A DNA stretch of 49,598 bases from Candidatus Vogelbacteria bacterium RIFOXYD1_FULL_51_18 (GCA_001823095.1 MHTL01000002.1:1-49598); one strand, 5' to 3'. Counted from the stretch's first letter, positions 24,168 through 32,453 are shown. Numbers and translations: made by a program. The notes: generated by a model not told the origin, from the sequence alone.

Positions 24168-24173
24168 GCCACC

Positions 24174-24188
24174 AGTATATGCTACAAT
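24174..24188. promoter_or_regulatory. Divergent -10 boxes for HIT (minus) and recJ (plus)
   Basis: On the minus strand TATACT (24179-24174) lies six bases before the HIT ATG. On the plus strand TACAAT (24183-24188) lies nine bases before the recJ ATG. The two starts are only 30 bases apart, so both transcripts must be leaderless or nearly so. Confidence 0.6.
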
Positions 24189-24197
24189 GCTCTCGTT

Positions 24198-25877
24198 ATG
24201 AAGCGAGAACTCGACGACCTTTTGGAAATCCTCCTCACCCGCCGTGGCATCTCTTCCGACGAGCGAGAGCGCTTTCTCCACCCATCTTACGAACGCGACC
24301 TACACGACCCTTTCCTCTTCTCACACATGGAACGCGCAACAGAGCGCATCCTCTCGGGGATCGCGCGTGGCGAGCAGATTGCCATCTTTGGCGATTACGA
24401 CGCCGACGGCGTGCCCGGCACTGCCGTCCTCGCCTCGTGGTTTAGAAAAGTTGGCGCTCCCGCTCGCATCTACATCCCCAATCGCCACACCGAGGACTAC
24501 GGCTTAAGCGAGCGGGCCCTCCGCGAGCTTGCCGGCGGAAGCGTAACGCTGCTCATCACCGTCGATTGCGGCATCAGCAACGCCGCAGAAGTGGCGCTTG
24601 CGAAGGAGCTGGGTATGGACGTTATTATTACCGATCACCATCTCCCTCCGGAGATACTTCCGGACGCGTATGCGATTCTCAATCCCAAGTGTGATGGAGA
24701 GAACTACCCCTTCAAAGAACTCTCTGGCGCCGGAGTGGCGTTTAAGTTTGTGCAGGCACTCGTGCGTTGTCCCGACGCCCCCGCCGTTGGCGGGGTAAAC
24801 TGGGAAAAGTGGCTCCTTGACCTGGTGGCCATAGCCACCATCTCCGACATGGTGCCGCTCTCGGGCGAGAATCGCGTGCTTGCCTACTTTGGCCTCTCGG
24901 TACTGCGGCAGACGCGGCGGCCGGGACTCCGCGCCCTCCTCAATGAATTACGGGTGAATCCAGCCGAGCTTACCGAGGACGACATTGGCTACCTCATCGG
25001 GCCCCGCATTAATTCAGCAAGCCGGATGAGCCACGCCATGCACGCCTTCACCTTGCTTATGACGGAAGACATGCGTGAGGCGCAGGCGCTTGCGCGCGAG
25101 CTTGAGGCACAGAACCGCGAGCGCAAAGAATTGGTGGAGGTGATAATGGAACATGCGCACGGGCTCCTTGACGCATCTACGCTCCCGTCCTTGATTGTTG
25201 TCGGCCACGGGGGATGGAGTCTCGGCGTACTCGGTCTTGCCGCGAGCCGTCTGGTAGAGACCTATCATCGTCCGGTTTTTGTATGGGGAATCAATGAGGA
25301 CGGATTCATGAAAGGCTCCTGCCGTTCTGACGGCACGGTGAATGTGGTTGAGCTTATGCGGAGCGTTGGGGAGGGAGGACTCTTTGCAAACTACGGCGGG
25401 CATCGCGAGGCTGGTGGCTTTATGGTGGCCGAGGGGAGGGAGCATGAGCTTGCCGAGCGTCTCATCGCGGCCTACGAACTTTTGAAAAAGCCGGCATCTC
25501 TAAATGGAGGCATCAAAACGGACTGTACGCTCTCGCTCTCCGATGTGACGCAGGACACCTACAACATCATTATCCGGCTGGCCCCCTTTGGTATGGGGAA
25601 TGAAAAGCCGCTCTTCCTCTTTGAGGGGGTGGAGGTTGCTGGCGTGCGCAACTTTGGCGTTAAGAATGCACACGTGGAACTTCTCGTACGCTCCGCTACT
25701 TGCCCCGCCAGAGGCGTGGTTCCCGCTATCGGATTTTTTGCGCGGCGGACAGTGCCACACGCGCATACGCTTAAGGAGTGCGATTGGGTTGATGTGGTGG
25801 CGCATCTGGATCGTTCCACATACCGATCCCGCCCGACGCTCCGCCTGCGGCTCGTGGATGTCTCGCGCGTGGCATGA
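24198..25877 (+). CDS. recJ: Single-stranded-DNA exonuclease RecJ
   Basis: A 5'-3' ssDNA exonuclease of the DHH superfamily. Motifs: IFGDYDADGVPG (66-71 region), ITVDCGIS, VIITDHHLPPE (DHH at 146-148), GPRINSASRM, and the DHHA1 motif YGGHREAGGF. The C-terminal OB-like part follows, and the total of 559 aa is normal for bacterial RecJ. The core differs from family practice only by a small loop, PDAPAVGG, encoded by a GC hairpin (24779-24795). The gene overlaps rnhA by four bases (ATGA), which suggests a joint role in nucleic-acid processing. Confidence 0.96.
   Translation: MKRELDDLLEILLTRRGISSDERERFLHPSYERDLHDPFLFSHMERATERILSGIARGEQIAIFGDYDADGVPGTAVLASWFRKVGAPARIYIPNRHTEDYGLSERALRELAGGSVTLLITVDCGISNAAEVALAKELGMDVIITDHHLPPEILPDAYAILNPKCDGENYPFKELSGAGVAFKFVQALVRCPDAPAVGGVNWEKWLLDLVAIATISDMVPLSGENRVLAYFGLSVLRQTRRPGLRALLNELRVNPAELTEDDIGYLIGPRINSASRMSHAMHAFTLLMTEDMREAQALARELEAQNRERKELVEVIMEHAHGLLDASTLPSLIVVGHGGWSLGVLGLAASRLVETYHRPVFVWGINEDGFMKGSCRSDGTVNVVELMRSVGEGGLFANYGGHREAGGFMVAEGREHELAERLIAAYELLKKPASLNGGIKTDCTLSLSDVTQDTYNIIIRLAPFGMGNEKPLFLFEGVEVAGVRNFGVKNAHVELLVRSATCPARGVVPAIGFFARRTVPHAHTLKECDWVDVVAHLDRSTYRSRPTLRLRLVDVSRVA
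24779..24795. repeat. GC hairpin CCCCGCC-GTT-GGCGGGG inside recJ
   Basis: A 7-base stem, in frame, encoding part of PDAPAVGG in a loop between conserved segments. Confidence 0.6.
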
Positions 25878-26287
25878 TAGCGCTCTACACAGACGGCGGC
25901 GCGCGTGGCAATCCCGGGATTGCCGGCGCAGGCGTGCATATCCAGAACGAAGAGAGCGAGACGATTGAGGATTGCAGTAAGGCGCTGGGGACAGCTACCA
26001 ACAACGAGGCGGAGTATCACGCCGTCATCCTCGGTCTCTCGCGGCTTATAGAGCGCTACGGAGGGGCGCTTACAGGGATGCAGGTGGAGCTGAAGTTAGA
26101 CAGCGAGCTGATTGGACGTCAGCTCATAGGGACGTATCGCGTCAAGAGCCCTAGACTGCGCGCGCTTTATAATGAGGTGACCCGCCTGCGACACTCCGTG
26201 CCGCTCTTGACCATTACCACCATCCCGCGCGAGGAGAACAAAATAGCAGATAAACTTGCAAATAAAGCGATGGACGGACAAAAGTAA
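25874..26287 (+). CDS. rnhA: Ribonuclease HI
   Basis: Cleaves the RNA strand of RNA-DNA hybrids. The four acidic residues are visible: Asp in LYTDGGARGNPG, Glu in TNNEAEYHAV, Asp in LKLDSELIGRQL and Asp in NKIADKLANKA. The length of 137 aa is that of the short bacterial or archaeal-like type (DGGARGNPG variety) lacking a basic protrusion. Translationally coupled to recJ by an ATGA overlap. Confidence 0.95.
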   Translation: MIALYTDGGARGNPGIAGAGVHIQNEESETIEDCSKALGTATNNEAEYHAVILGLSRLIERYGGALTGMQVELKLDSELIGRQLIGTYRVKSPRLRALYNEVTRLRHSVPLLTITTIPREENKIADKLANKAMDGQK

Positions 26288-26299
26288 GGTTCGCACTAT

Positions 26300-26358
26300 T
26301 CATTTTTTTTCGCGCTTTACCCGCCGTGGCGGGCTCCGACGCGACTCAAAAAATGAAC
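26300..26358. repeat. Nested inverted repeat between rnhA and the membrane protein
   Basis: An outer TTCATTTTTT/AAAAAATGAA pair and a CGCG pair enclose the palindrome-family core CCCGCCGTGGCGGG (26320-26333). It lies between convergent genes and can serve as a bidirectional terminator. Confidence 0.65.
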
Positions 26359-26375
26359 AGCGCTCACCTTCTTCA

Positions 26376-26870
26376 TTAAAAAAATCTGACCAGTGCAAGT
26401 GCTCCTGCAAGAATCAACAGCTGTGAAATTACTGCGCTAGCACTCCACCGCAATTTTTTTGAATGCATAAAATCTTGGAAGTCTTGGTTCCATTGCAAAA
26501 ATCGTGAAGGAAATCCTGCGTGGAGAGCCGAGAGGAGGTCAGGGAGAATTGAACCAAGTCCAAGGAGGAAGAGGGGGAGAGGGTGTGCGAGAAAATTTTC
26601 CAGTCCAAGCGCCGCGACAGCAAGCGTTGCGCCGAGCGCTATGTCAAAGCCGACCCGCCCGCAGTCGTGGATGAGAAAATCCAAGAGATTGAAGCGCGGC
26701 GGGTTGGGCCCCTCATTAAACGCATAGCGCAGTTTATAGTCGTAGTGGGGGACGGTATCGGCGAGGTAGTGGCTCCCCAGCGCAAACGCAAAAAGCGCCA
26801 CAGGCGGCACTGCGCCAACGAAGGGCGCTCCGAGAGCGCCGGCAATGGCAATATGCGTGGCGAGTGTCAT
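26376..26870 (-). CDS. Polytopic membrane protein, YdjM-like putative metal-dependent hydrolase
   Basis: A 164-residue protein with about four hydrophobic segments. Conserved polar residues fit the YdjM/LexA-binding inner-membrane hydrolase group: THIAIAGALG near the N-terminus, SHYLADTVPHYDY, DFLIHDCGRVGFD and GSILPDLLSA. Function in this group is not well established, so the name is a family label only. Start at 26870 (MTLATHIAIAG) with TACACT seven bases upstream, not the ORF-track start at 26912. Divergent from comEC. Confidence 0.65.
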   Translation of the reverse strand: MTLATHIAIAGALGAPFVGAVPPVALFAFALGSHYLADTVPHYDYKLRYAFNEGPNPPRFNLLDFLIHDCGRVGFDIALGATLAVAALGLENFLAHPLPLFLLGLGSILPDLLSALHAGFPSRFLQWNQDFQDFMHSKKLRWSASAVISQLLILAGALALVRFF

Positions 26871-26919
26871 GGCAACTAGTGTAGCAAAAGAGACTTGCCA
26901 CGGCGAAGCCAATGTGGAT

Positions 26920-26925
26920 TATACT
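26920..26925 (+). promoter_or_regulatory. -10 box TATACT of comEC, leaderless spacing
   Basis: Six bases separate TATACT from the ATG at 26932. On the other strand TACACT (26883-26878) serves the gene at 26870. Confidence 0.6.
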
Positions 26926-26931
26926 GGGTAG

Positions 26932-28308
26932 ATGCTCGCGCTCCTTATTGGCGCCGCGCTCGCACTCTATGGGTGGAGGGTGGGAGACCGGGCGATTTCC
27001 CTCATAGGGTTTGCGATTTTTGTGCTCGGACTTGGGTTTTTACGTTATGCGGCGCTCACAGGGGAGAGCTCTCTCCCCCACTATGGCCGAACTGTGCTTA
27101 CCGGCACGATTATTGACTACCCGGACCAGCGCGAGAGCTCGGTGCGCGTGGTCATAGAGCCGGAAGGTGAACACGAGCGCGTGCTCGTAATGGCTCCCGT
27201 AGGGACGCAACTTGTCTACGGCGATACGGTGCGGGTCACGGGCGCCATTGCAGTGCCAAAAAATTTTAAGACCGATACCGGAAGGGACTTTGACTACACA
27301 GGGTATCTGCGGCGGCAGGGGATTAGCCGCGAAATTTCTTTTGCGGATATAGAAGTGCTTGAACCGGCAAGTCTCTCGCTCAAAGGAGCGCTTTTTGCAT
27401 TCCGTCGCGCGATTGAAAAGCAATTGCACCAAACCCTCTCCGAGCCGGAAGGCTCGCTCGCGCTCGGCATGCTCCTGGGCGGCAAGGCGGGACTCGGAGA
27501 TGAACTTACCAAAGTGTTCCAGCGCGCGGGCATCATCCATATTGTTGTCCTCTCGGGCTACAACATTATGCTTGTTGCGGAGGGAGCGCGCCTCGCGCTT
27601 GCGCGCGCACCCTTCTTTGCGCGGATGACGGGGAGCGGGACATTTGTCGTTCTCTTTGTGCTTATGGCGGGAGCCGAGCCGGCGGCGCTGCGCGCAGGCG
27701 CCATGGCGCTCATCGCGCTCCTCGCCCGCGCGACGGGGAGGCCATACACGGCCCTGCGCGCGCTTACGATTACCGCCGCCGCCATGACGCTGTGGAATCC
27801 GCTCATTCTCACACATGACCCGGGCTTTATTCTATCGGTGCTGGCAACGCTCGGTATCATTCTCTTGACTGACCCTATTTCAAAAAAATTCTCACGGATT
27901 AGGTGGAAGTTTTTGCGCGAGATTCTTGCAACAAGCACTGCCGCATATGCCGCGGTGCTCCCGTACCTGGCGCTCCAGATCGGCGCAGTGAGCACGGTGG
28001 CGCTCCTCGTTAACCCGCTGGTGCTCCCGCTTGTTCCGCTTGCCATGGCGCTTGGCACCGCCACCGCCGTGCTCGCGTTTGTAAGCCCCGCTCTTGCGCT
28101 CGTCACGGCGCTACCGCTCATTCTCATCCTGCGCATTATGATTGCTGTTGCCCGCGCCTTTGCCGCGCTCCCTCTTGCCTCGCTCACCGTCCCCGCATGG
28201 AGCGGGTATGCGCCGATGTTCGTGTATGTTGGTGTGGGAGTGTGGTATTGGTGGTATAGAAAAAGAAAAAGCCCCGACACGCTTGCGCGATCGGGGCAAA
28301 TAAACTAA
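26932..28308 (+). CDS. comEC: ComEC/Rec2-family DNA-uptake permease, without the MBL domain
   Basis: The inner-membrane channel that admits single-stranded DNA during natural transformation. Two or three N-terminal helices, a DUF4131-like OB domain (about 45-145, with DTGRDFDYTGYLRRQGI) and the Competence domain with LALGMLLGGKAGL and HIVVLSGYNIMLVAEG are present, with about eight more helices. The 458-aa protein ends in a helix without the C-terminal metallo-beta-lactamase domain of typical ComEC; a separate gene at 30009 supplies that domain. Its last codons overlap the terminator of the opposing gene. Confidence 0.93.
   Translation: MLALLIGAALALYGWRVGDRAISLIGFAIFVLGLGFLRYAALTGESSLPHYGRTVLTGTIIDYPDQRESSVRVVIEPEGEHERVLVMAPVGTQLVYGDTVRVTGAIAVPKNFKTDTGRDFDYTGYLRRQGISREISFADIEVLEPASLSLKGALFAFRRAIEKQLHQTLSEPEGSLALGMLLGGKAGLGDELTKVFQRAGIIHIVVLSGYNIMLVAEGARLALARAPFFARMTGSGTFVVLFVLMAGAEPAALRAGAMALIALLARATGRPYTALRALTITAAAMTLWNPLILTHDPGFILSVLATLGIILLTDPISKKFSRIRWKFLREILATSTAAYAAVLPYLALQIGAVSTVALLVNPLVLPLVPLAMALGTATAVLAFVSPALALVTALPLILILRIMIAVARAFAALPLASLTVPAWSGYAPMFVYVGVGVWYWWYRKRKSPDTLARSGQIN
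28260..28297 (-). terminator. Intrinsic terminator of the minus-strand secreted protein, within the comEC 3' end
   Basis: On the minus strand, GCCCCGA...TCGGGGC is followed by TTTTTCTTTTT. It lies about 45 bases after the stop of the 28344-29888 gene and inside the last comEC codons. Confidence 0.85.
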
Positions 28309-28343
28309 CTTGATACTTGAGACTTGGCGCTTAAGCCCCTATC

Positions 28344-29888
28344 TCATCCTTTTCCACCGTCATCCGTGCGGATTTTGTGGGGGAGCGTGATGCTAAACAC
28401 GTTGATTGCCCCCAAATCTGTTTCCCAGAGGCTGTTATGCCATGACATTCTTCCGAAGCTAAAACCTCTCGGAAATGCAACAGGATATCCCCACCCAATA
28501 GTGATGGACTCGAACAGGAGTTCGGTGTAACTCTCGGAGTTAGCATCAGGAGCGAGAGAGGCATACACATCTATTTGCTTCTCTACCGGCCAATTGCCGT
28601 CCCACGAGCTCTCACTCATGTCAAAGAGCCACACGACCCCTTCTTCTTTCTGAATGCGTATCCCCTGGAATCCAATCGTACCGATGACCAATTTAAGGTC
28701 AGTGAGAAATGAGTAAGGAATAACATCTTTGTTTTGCGTCGAATCTGGGGCCTCCGGTACTGGTGTTTCCGGAATTTCTACCGGAGCCCATTCCCTCTCC
28801 GCGATTTGCCAGATGCCTCCCTTGCCTTGAGCACGGATAGGCATGTGAGCAATCAGTTTGCCTGTGTTGCCCGGGAAAATACCCTCACAACGCCTTACGA
28901 TATCAAAGACGGCCGTGCCATAGGGATTAAGCAGAAAGAATTGATTTTTCTGCGGTTTCCCCACGACAGCATTTGCGCGCATGTCGCTCGGTAGAGCGGG
29001 TGAACGATCTTGCCACCCGAACTCGTTGAACGACCCTCGGACATTGTATTCCATAATGCGTAGTGCGCTCGGGTCCAATAGGTCCAGTGCAGGGGCAATA
29101 GTTCTGTACGCACGACCATCATAATTATTCTTTGTACTCTTGAGTGAGAACTCCAGGACAAGCAATAACTTGTCACCTGCTCTAAGGTAGAGCTTCGGAA
29201 TGTCCATGGTGCGGAACCCAAATCGAATGACTCCTTCGCGGACCATGCCACGTACGGGGACTTGCCGTTTCAGTTTTCCGTCCTCGTCAACAATGATGTA
29301 GTAGAGTGTTGGATTCGACAGCTCGTTGAAATCGAGCATACGATTCTCCTGCCCGGTAATGGGTGCGTTGACGATGCGGTTTACCATAAAAATGGCAAAC
29401 CGGATATCAACAGCGTCCGCATTCTGATCTTCCACCAACCATGTTCGGTACATGCGGACGGTTTCGTAGTCTTGGAGGTTTACGGCGGTAATCGTTGGCT
29501 CCGTGTTTGACTCGGGTACGTAGGGTTGGTCTGAAGTATCTAATCCGTACCATGCGGGGAGTAGCGTGACTATAGGCGCAAACTTACCTTCTGTTCCCGG
29601 CGGCAGGGGGATATCGTAATCCACACTCCCGCCTCCGCCACTACCACCACCGCCACCAGCATCTTTGTTGGCCTTGGCTTCAGTGCGTTTCTTGATGAAG
29701 GCCTGCGCTAGAGGAACAAACTCCTCCGGCGACTGGGGGGTCTGGTACTGTTGCTCTCCTGATGCGCCCGCAATGAGCGTGGGGGAGAGAGGCGCACCCT
29801 CGGCAGTGCCGAAGTATATGTACAATGCAACTGTTGCTCCCACTAAGATTACCAACCATGCCCAGAAGACGATCTTTTCTCTCTTCAT
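28344..29888 (-). CDS. Large membrane-anchored extracytoplasmic protein of unknown function (514 aa)
   Basis: An N-terminal helix (about 6-27, IVFWAWLVILVGATVALYIYF) acts as signal anchor; then a Gly/Ser-rich linker (DAGGGGGSGGGGS) and a long beta-rich extracytoplasmic region. I recognise no family. Its middle (PTLYYIIVDEDGKLKRQVPVRGM; GDKLLLVLEFSLKS) looks like repeated beta-sandwich domains. Start at 29888 with AGGAG eight bases upstream. It separates the two ComEC parts but on the opposite strand. It may be a surface protein; I would not assign a role. Confidence 0.75.
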   Translation of the reverse strand: MKREKIVFWAWLVILVGATVALYIYFGTAEGAPLSPTLIAGASGEQQYQTPQSPEEFVPLAQAFIKKRTEAKANKDAGGGGGSGGGGSVDYDIPLPPGTEGKFAPIVTLLPAWYGLDTSDQPYVPESNTEPTITAVNLQDYETVRMYRTWLVEDQNADAVDIRFAIFMVNRIVNAPITGQENRMLDFNELSNPTLYYIIVDEDGKLKRQVPVRGMVREGVIRFGFRTMDIPKLYLRAGDKLLLVLEFSLKSTKNNYDGRAYRTIAPALDLLDPSALRIMEYNVRGSFNEFGWQDRSPALPSDMRANAVVGKPQKNQFFLLNPYGTAVFDIVRRCEGIFPGNTGKLIAHMPIRAQGKGGIWQIAEREWAPVEIPETPVPEAPDSTQNKDVIPYSFLTDLKLVIGTIGFQGIRIQKEEGVVWLFDMSESSWDGNWPVEKQIDVYASLAPDANSESYTELLFESITIGWGYPVAFPRGFSFGRMSWHNSLWETDLGAINVFSITLPHKIRTDDGGKG

Positions 29889-29914
29889 TTCTAATCTCCT
29901 TGTTTTCAATGATC

Positions 29915-29933
29915 AACCCCGTAAAACGGGGTT
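29915..29933. repeat. Hairpin AACCCCGT-AAA-ACGGGGTT
   Basis: An 8-base stem followed on the plus strand by TTATAAGCTCTTTTT, so it could end plus-strand read-through before the MBL gene. On the minus strand it lies in the 5' leader of the 28344-29888 gene. Confidence 0.55.
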
Positions 29934-29972
29934 TTATAAGCTCTTTTTACATGATAGCATGTTTTTATATCT

Positions 29973-30002
29973 TTGTCAATCTTCCGCGTGAGGAGCTACA
30001 AT
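29973..30002 (+). promoter_or_regulatory. Promoter of the ComEC-like MBL gene, leaderless spacing
   Basis: TTGTCA, an 18-base spacer and TACAAT, followed by six bases and the ATG at 30009. Confidence 0.65.
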
Positions 30003-30008
30003 GGAGTC

Positions 30009-30860
30009 ATGCAGAAGCTCAAAATTGGGGTTTTGGCAGGATTAACTCTCCTCACCGCGCTTGTGTGGTATGCAGTCTGGCAGGAAGAGCAGAGGGGGCT
30101 CACCGTGGCTTTTTTGGATGTTGGGCAGGGCGATGCCGTTTATATAGAAGCTCCCAACGGCAATCAACTCCTTATCGACGGCGGGCGGGGGAGGGCAGTC
30201 CTGCGGGAGCTCGGCGCTGTAATGCCTCTCTATGACCGCAGCATTGATGTGGTGCTGGCTACACACCCTGACGCCGACCATATCGGCGGGCTCATCCCGA
30301 TGCTGGAATCCTACCGCGTGGGCGCGGTGATTGAGTCCGGCAATGAGCGCGAGACGGCGGTGACTGTAGGTTTTGAAAGAGCCGTGGCGCAGGAGGGGGC
30401 ACTGCGCGTTGCCGCGCGGCGCGGAATGCGCGTTGATCTCGGGGACGGCGCCGTGTTTACTATCCTGTATCCGGATAGGAACGTTGCACGAGTGGAATCA
30501 AACGAGGCGTCCATTGTGGGCCAGCTCCGCTACGGCAGTACCACCGTGCTCCTCACGGGCGATGCGCCCGCAAGTGTGGAGCGCATTCTTATTGCAAAGG
30601 ACGGTAGCGGGCTACAGAGCACGGTGCTCAAGCCGGGTCACCACGGTTCGCGCAGCTCCTCTGTGCTGGAGTTCCTTGCCGCTGTTTCGCCGGAGCTCGC
30701 CGTTATCTCGGCGGGCACGGGCAACAGCTATGGGCATCCGCACACGGAGGTGCTTGCGCGCCTCGCACAATCAAAAATCCGTACCCTGCGTACGGATGTG
30801 GAGGGGAGAATTATATTGAAGAGCGATGGGCGGCGCTTGAGCGTGAGTGCAGAGAAGTAG
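30009..30860 (+). CDS. ComEC C-terminal-type metallo-beta-lactamase-fold protein
   Basis: A 283-residue protein with an N-terminal membrane helix (about 5-22) and an MBL fold. The domain begins LTVAFLDVGQGDAVYIEAPNG, the hallmark of ComEC C-terminal and Rec2 MBL domains. Metal motif THPDADHIGG (H86, D88, D90, H91), then LTGDAP and LKPGHHGSRSS. In full-length ComEC this domain may act on the incoming DNA strand. Here it is encoded separately from the permease. Start at 30009 supported by the promoter and by MQKLKIGVLAGL. The 3' end overlaps rpmB on the other strand by 50 bases. Confidence 0.92.
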   Translation: MQKLKIGVLAGLTLLTALVWYAVWQEEQRGLTVAFLDVGQGDAVYIEAPNGNQLLIDGGRGRAVLRELGAVMPLYDRSIDVVLATHPDADHIGGLIPMLESYRVGAVIESGNERETAVTVGFERAVAQEGALRVAARRGMRVDLGDGAVFTILYPDRNVARVESNEASIVGQLRYGSTTVLLTGDAPASVERILIAKDGSGLQSTVLKPGHHGSRSSSVLEFLAAVSPELAVISAGTGNSYGHPHTEVLARLAQSKIRTLRTDVEGRIILKSDGRRLSVSAEK

Positions 30861-31047
30861 TAAGGTGCTTTTTTGCCTTGAGACAGCGTGTGCAGATTTT
30901 GATTCTCCCGCCACTAGGCAGGCGTGCCCACTGTAGGTTCAAAAAAACACGCCGCTTGCCGGTCGGATTGTACTTAGTGGCGCGCACGCGGTTGGAGTAG
31001 CCTCCCGCAATGCGGCTCCCGCGCCCGCACAGTGGACAAACTTTCAT
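30811..31047 (-). CDS. rpmB: 50S ribosomal protein L28
   Basis: The L28 core is evident from KVCPLCGRGSRIAGGYSNRV, then TGKRRVFLNLQWARLPSGGRIKICTRCLKAKK. Two CxxC pairs (CPLC and CTRC) suggest a zinc-ribbon-bearing form, unlike E. coli L28. The ORF-track start at 31137 is too long; ATG 31047 gives MKVCPLCG. The C-terminal HLTTSLHSRSSAAHRSSI tail extends the protein to 78 aa and lies across the 3' end of the plus-strand MBL gene, so the tail may be non-conserved. Confidence 0.88.
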   Translation of the reverse strand: MKVCPLCGRGSRIAGGYSNRVRATKYNPTGKRRVFLNLQWARLPSGGRIKICTRCLKAKKHLTTSLHSRSSAAHRSSI

Positions 31048-31102
31048 AGGTGTTGAGTGGCCAAAAGGTATGGTATCATAAAGCTCCCCATTTGCAAGAA
31101 AT

Positions 31103-31714
31103 ATGTTTGAGACCCTATTCCTTATTCTCATCCTCATATTCTCGGTTGTTATCCATGAGGTTGCCCACGGCTACGCCGCAAGCGCCTTGGGCGATGATAC
31201 CGCGCGCCACGCGGGCAGGTTGACCCTCAATCCTTTAGCGCACCTTGACCCGGTGGGCTCGGTACTGGTGCCTCTCGTGCTCGCGCTCCTGCCCGGGGGG
31301 CTGATTCTCGGCTGGGCCAAGCCGGTTCCCTACAACCCTTACAACCTGCGCGCGCGGCGCTTCGGCCCTGCTATCGTTGCGCTCGCAGGGCCGCTCGCCA
31401 ACATCTGCTTGGCGCTTTTGATGGTAGTCGCGGTGCGGCTCCTGCCCGTGGCGGGCATCGCGCTCTCGGAGGCGCTCTTTGCAGGCATCGCCTCCATTGT
31501 GCTTATTAACGTGGTGCTGGCGCTTTTTAATCTCATGCCCGTGCCGCCCCTCGACGGCTCCAAGGTGCTTTTCTCGCTCCTGCCGTACCGTTACCATTTT
31601 ATAGAGGAGGCGCTGGAGCACTACTGGTTCATCTTCCTCCTCGCGGCGCTCCTCCTCTGGCCTTACCTCGCCAGTTTTGTCATCGCCCTCACCACACTCC
31701 TCTTGGAGGTCTAA
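31103..31714 (+). CDS. Site-2 protease (M50 zinc metallopeptidase)
   Basis: A membrane-embedded peptidase of 203 aa. The zinc motif HEVAH (18-22) lies within the first helix, and the third ligand motif is FNLMPVPPLDGSKVLF (about 144-159). Four to five helices. This is the compact S2P type without PDZ or CBS domains, like SpoIVFB-related M50 proteins of unknown substrate. Divergent from rpmB with about 55 bases between starts; TATCAT lies about 25 bases upstream. Confidence 0.93.
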   Translation: MFETLFLILILIFSVVIHEVAHGYAASALGDDTARHAGRLTLNPLAHLDPVGSVLVPLVLALLPGGLILGWAKPVPYNPYNLRARRFGPAIVALAGPLANICLALLMVVAVRLLPVAGIALSEALFAGIASIVLINVVLALFNLMPVPPLDGSKVLFSLLPYRYHFIEEALEHYWFIFLLAALLLWPYLASFVIALTTLLLEV

Positions 31715-31717
31715 ACA

Positions 31718-31772
31718 CCCCACCCCTTACCCCTCTCGCCCTTGGGGGAAGGAGCAGGGGGGTGGGGTTTTA
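31718..31772 (+). terminator. Intrinsic terminator of the site-2 protease gene
   Basis: CCCCACCCC pairs with GGGGTGGGG, then TTTTAT, with a second C/G-rich pairing inside. Confidence 0.75.
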
Positions 31773-31798
31773 TAGACTCACCGTATTTTTGCGTAATA

Positions 31799-31846
31799 AA
31801 AAATCATATCACTTTTCTACGATCGTAGAATTTTGGTATGATTTTT
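31799..31846. repeat. 48-base imperfect dyad with a perfect 16-bp core
   Basis: The core TTCTACGATCGTAGAA (31815-31830) is exactly self-complementary. The flanks AAAAATCATATCA and TTGGTATGATTTTT are near-complementary, leaving about four or five mismatches per 24-base arm. The region lies between convergent genes. Confidence 0.75.
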
Positions 31847-31914
31847 ATATGTGGTAAAAATGGATTGAAAAATTTACTGCTTTGGCGGCAAATTCTTTGA
31901 AATAAACTGAGTAA

Positions 31915-31947
31915 AGTAAAAGGCCACCAACTTTTTTGCTGGTGGCC
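31915..31947 (-). terminator. Intrinsic terminator of the 112-aa gene
   Basis: On the minus strand, GGCCACCA pairs with TGGTGGCC, then TTTTACTTTA, about 35 bases past the stop at 31981. Confidence 0.8.
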
Positions 31948-31980
31948 CTGCGACGCCGAACATGGCTGGACATCCGGTAG

Positions 31981-32319
31981 TTACTTGCTGTGATTTTTCC
32001 TGAATTCAATAGCAAGCTCGATGACCTTCTGGATGACTGGGCCGGGACAAGCTTGAAGCCCCGCCTTCGCAATCTCACGATATGCCTGCTGCTGTTGAGG
32101 GGTGAGCTCATCGTAGCCGTCGGGGCTTTTCCAATCTTCGGGAAAGACGTCAGGGACGAACTCGAGGATCTTCTCTATCTGATCTCGGACGATTGGATAG
32201 AACTCGACCTGCCGGAAATAGAAATAGTCCTCGATTTCGTGTAAAACCTCGGCCTCTCCGCTCAAACGAGCTCCAAGGGACTCCAGATGTTCGACCTGCT
32301 GGAACAATGATTGCGCCAT
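31981..32319 (-). CDS. Protein of unknown function (112 aa)
   Basis: A soluble, mostly helical, acidic protein. AGGAGG lies five bases before the ATG at 32319, one of the best Shine-Dalgarno sites here. Recognisable text includes SLFQQVEHLESLGARLSGEAEVLHEIEDYFYFRQVEFYP and TPQQQQAYREIAKAG; I know no family for it. It has its own terminator. It may be co-transcribed with the small membrane ORF upstream (32262-32453). Confidence 0.75.
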   Translation of the reverse strand: MAQSLFQQVEHLESLGARLSGEAEVLHEIEDYFYFRQVEFYPIVRDQIEKILEFVPDVFPEDWKSPDGYDELTPQQQQAYREIAKAGLQACPGPVIQKVIELAIEFRKNHSK

Positions 32320-32453
32320 GGCAACCTCCTATTCAGTTTTATCGGTGCAATATCTAACAATGATATTAGCAAAATGATCATAAAAGTCAACACTAAAAAT
32401 AATAAAATTATGACGGCCGTCTTGAAATTATTATCAGTTTGAAACTTGGTCAT
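32262..32453 (-). CDS. Possible small membrane protein (63 aa)
   Basis: An ORF that begins just upstream of the 112-aa gene and overlaps its start by 58 bases in another frame. It has one strong hydrophobic segment (about 12-35, AVIILLFLVLTFMIILLISLL). No ribosome-binding site is clear. The hydrophobic helix is the main support; the C-terminal third is antisense-overlap sequence and probably not conserved. Confidence 0.3.
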   Translation of the reverse strand: MTKFQTDNNFKTAVIILLFLVLTFMIILLISLLDIAPIKLNRRLPWRNHCSSRSNIWSPLELV

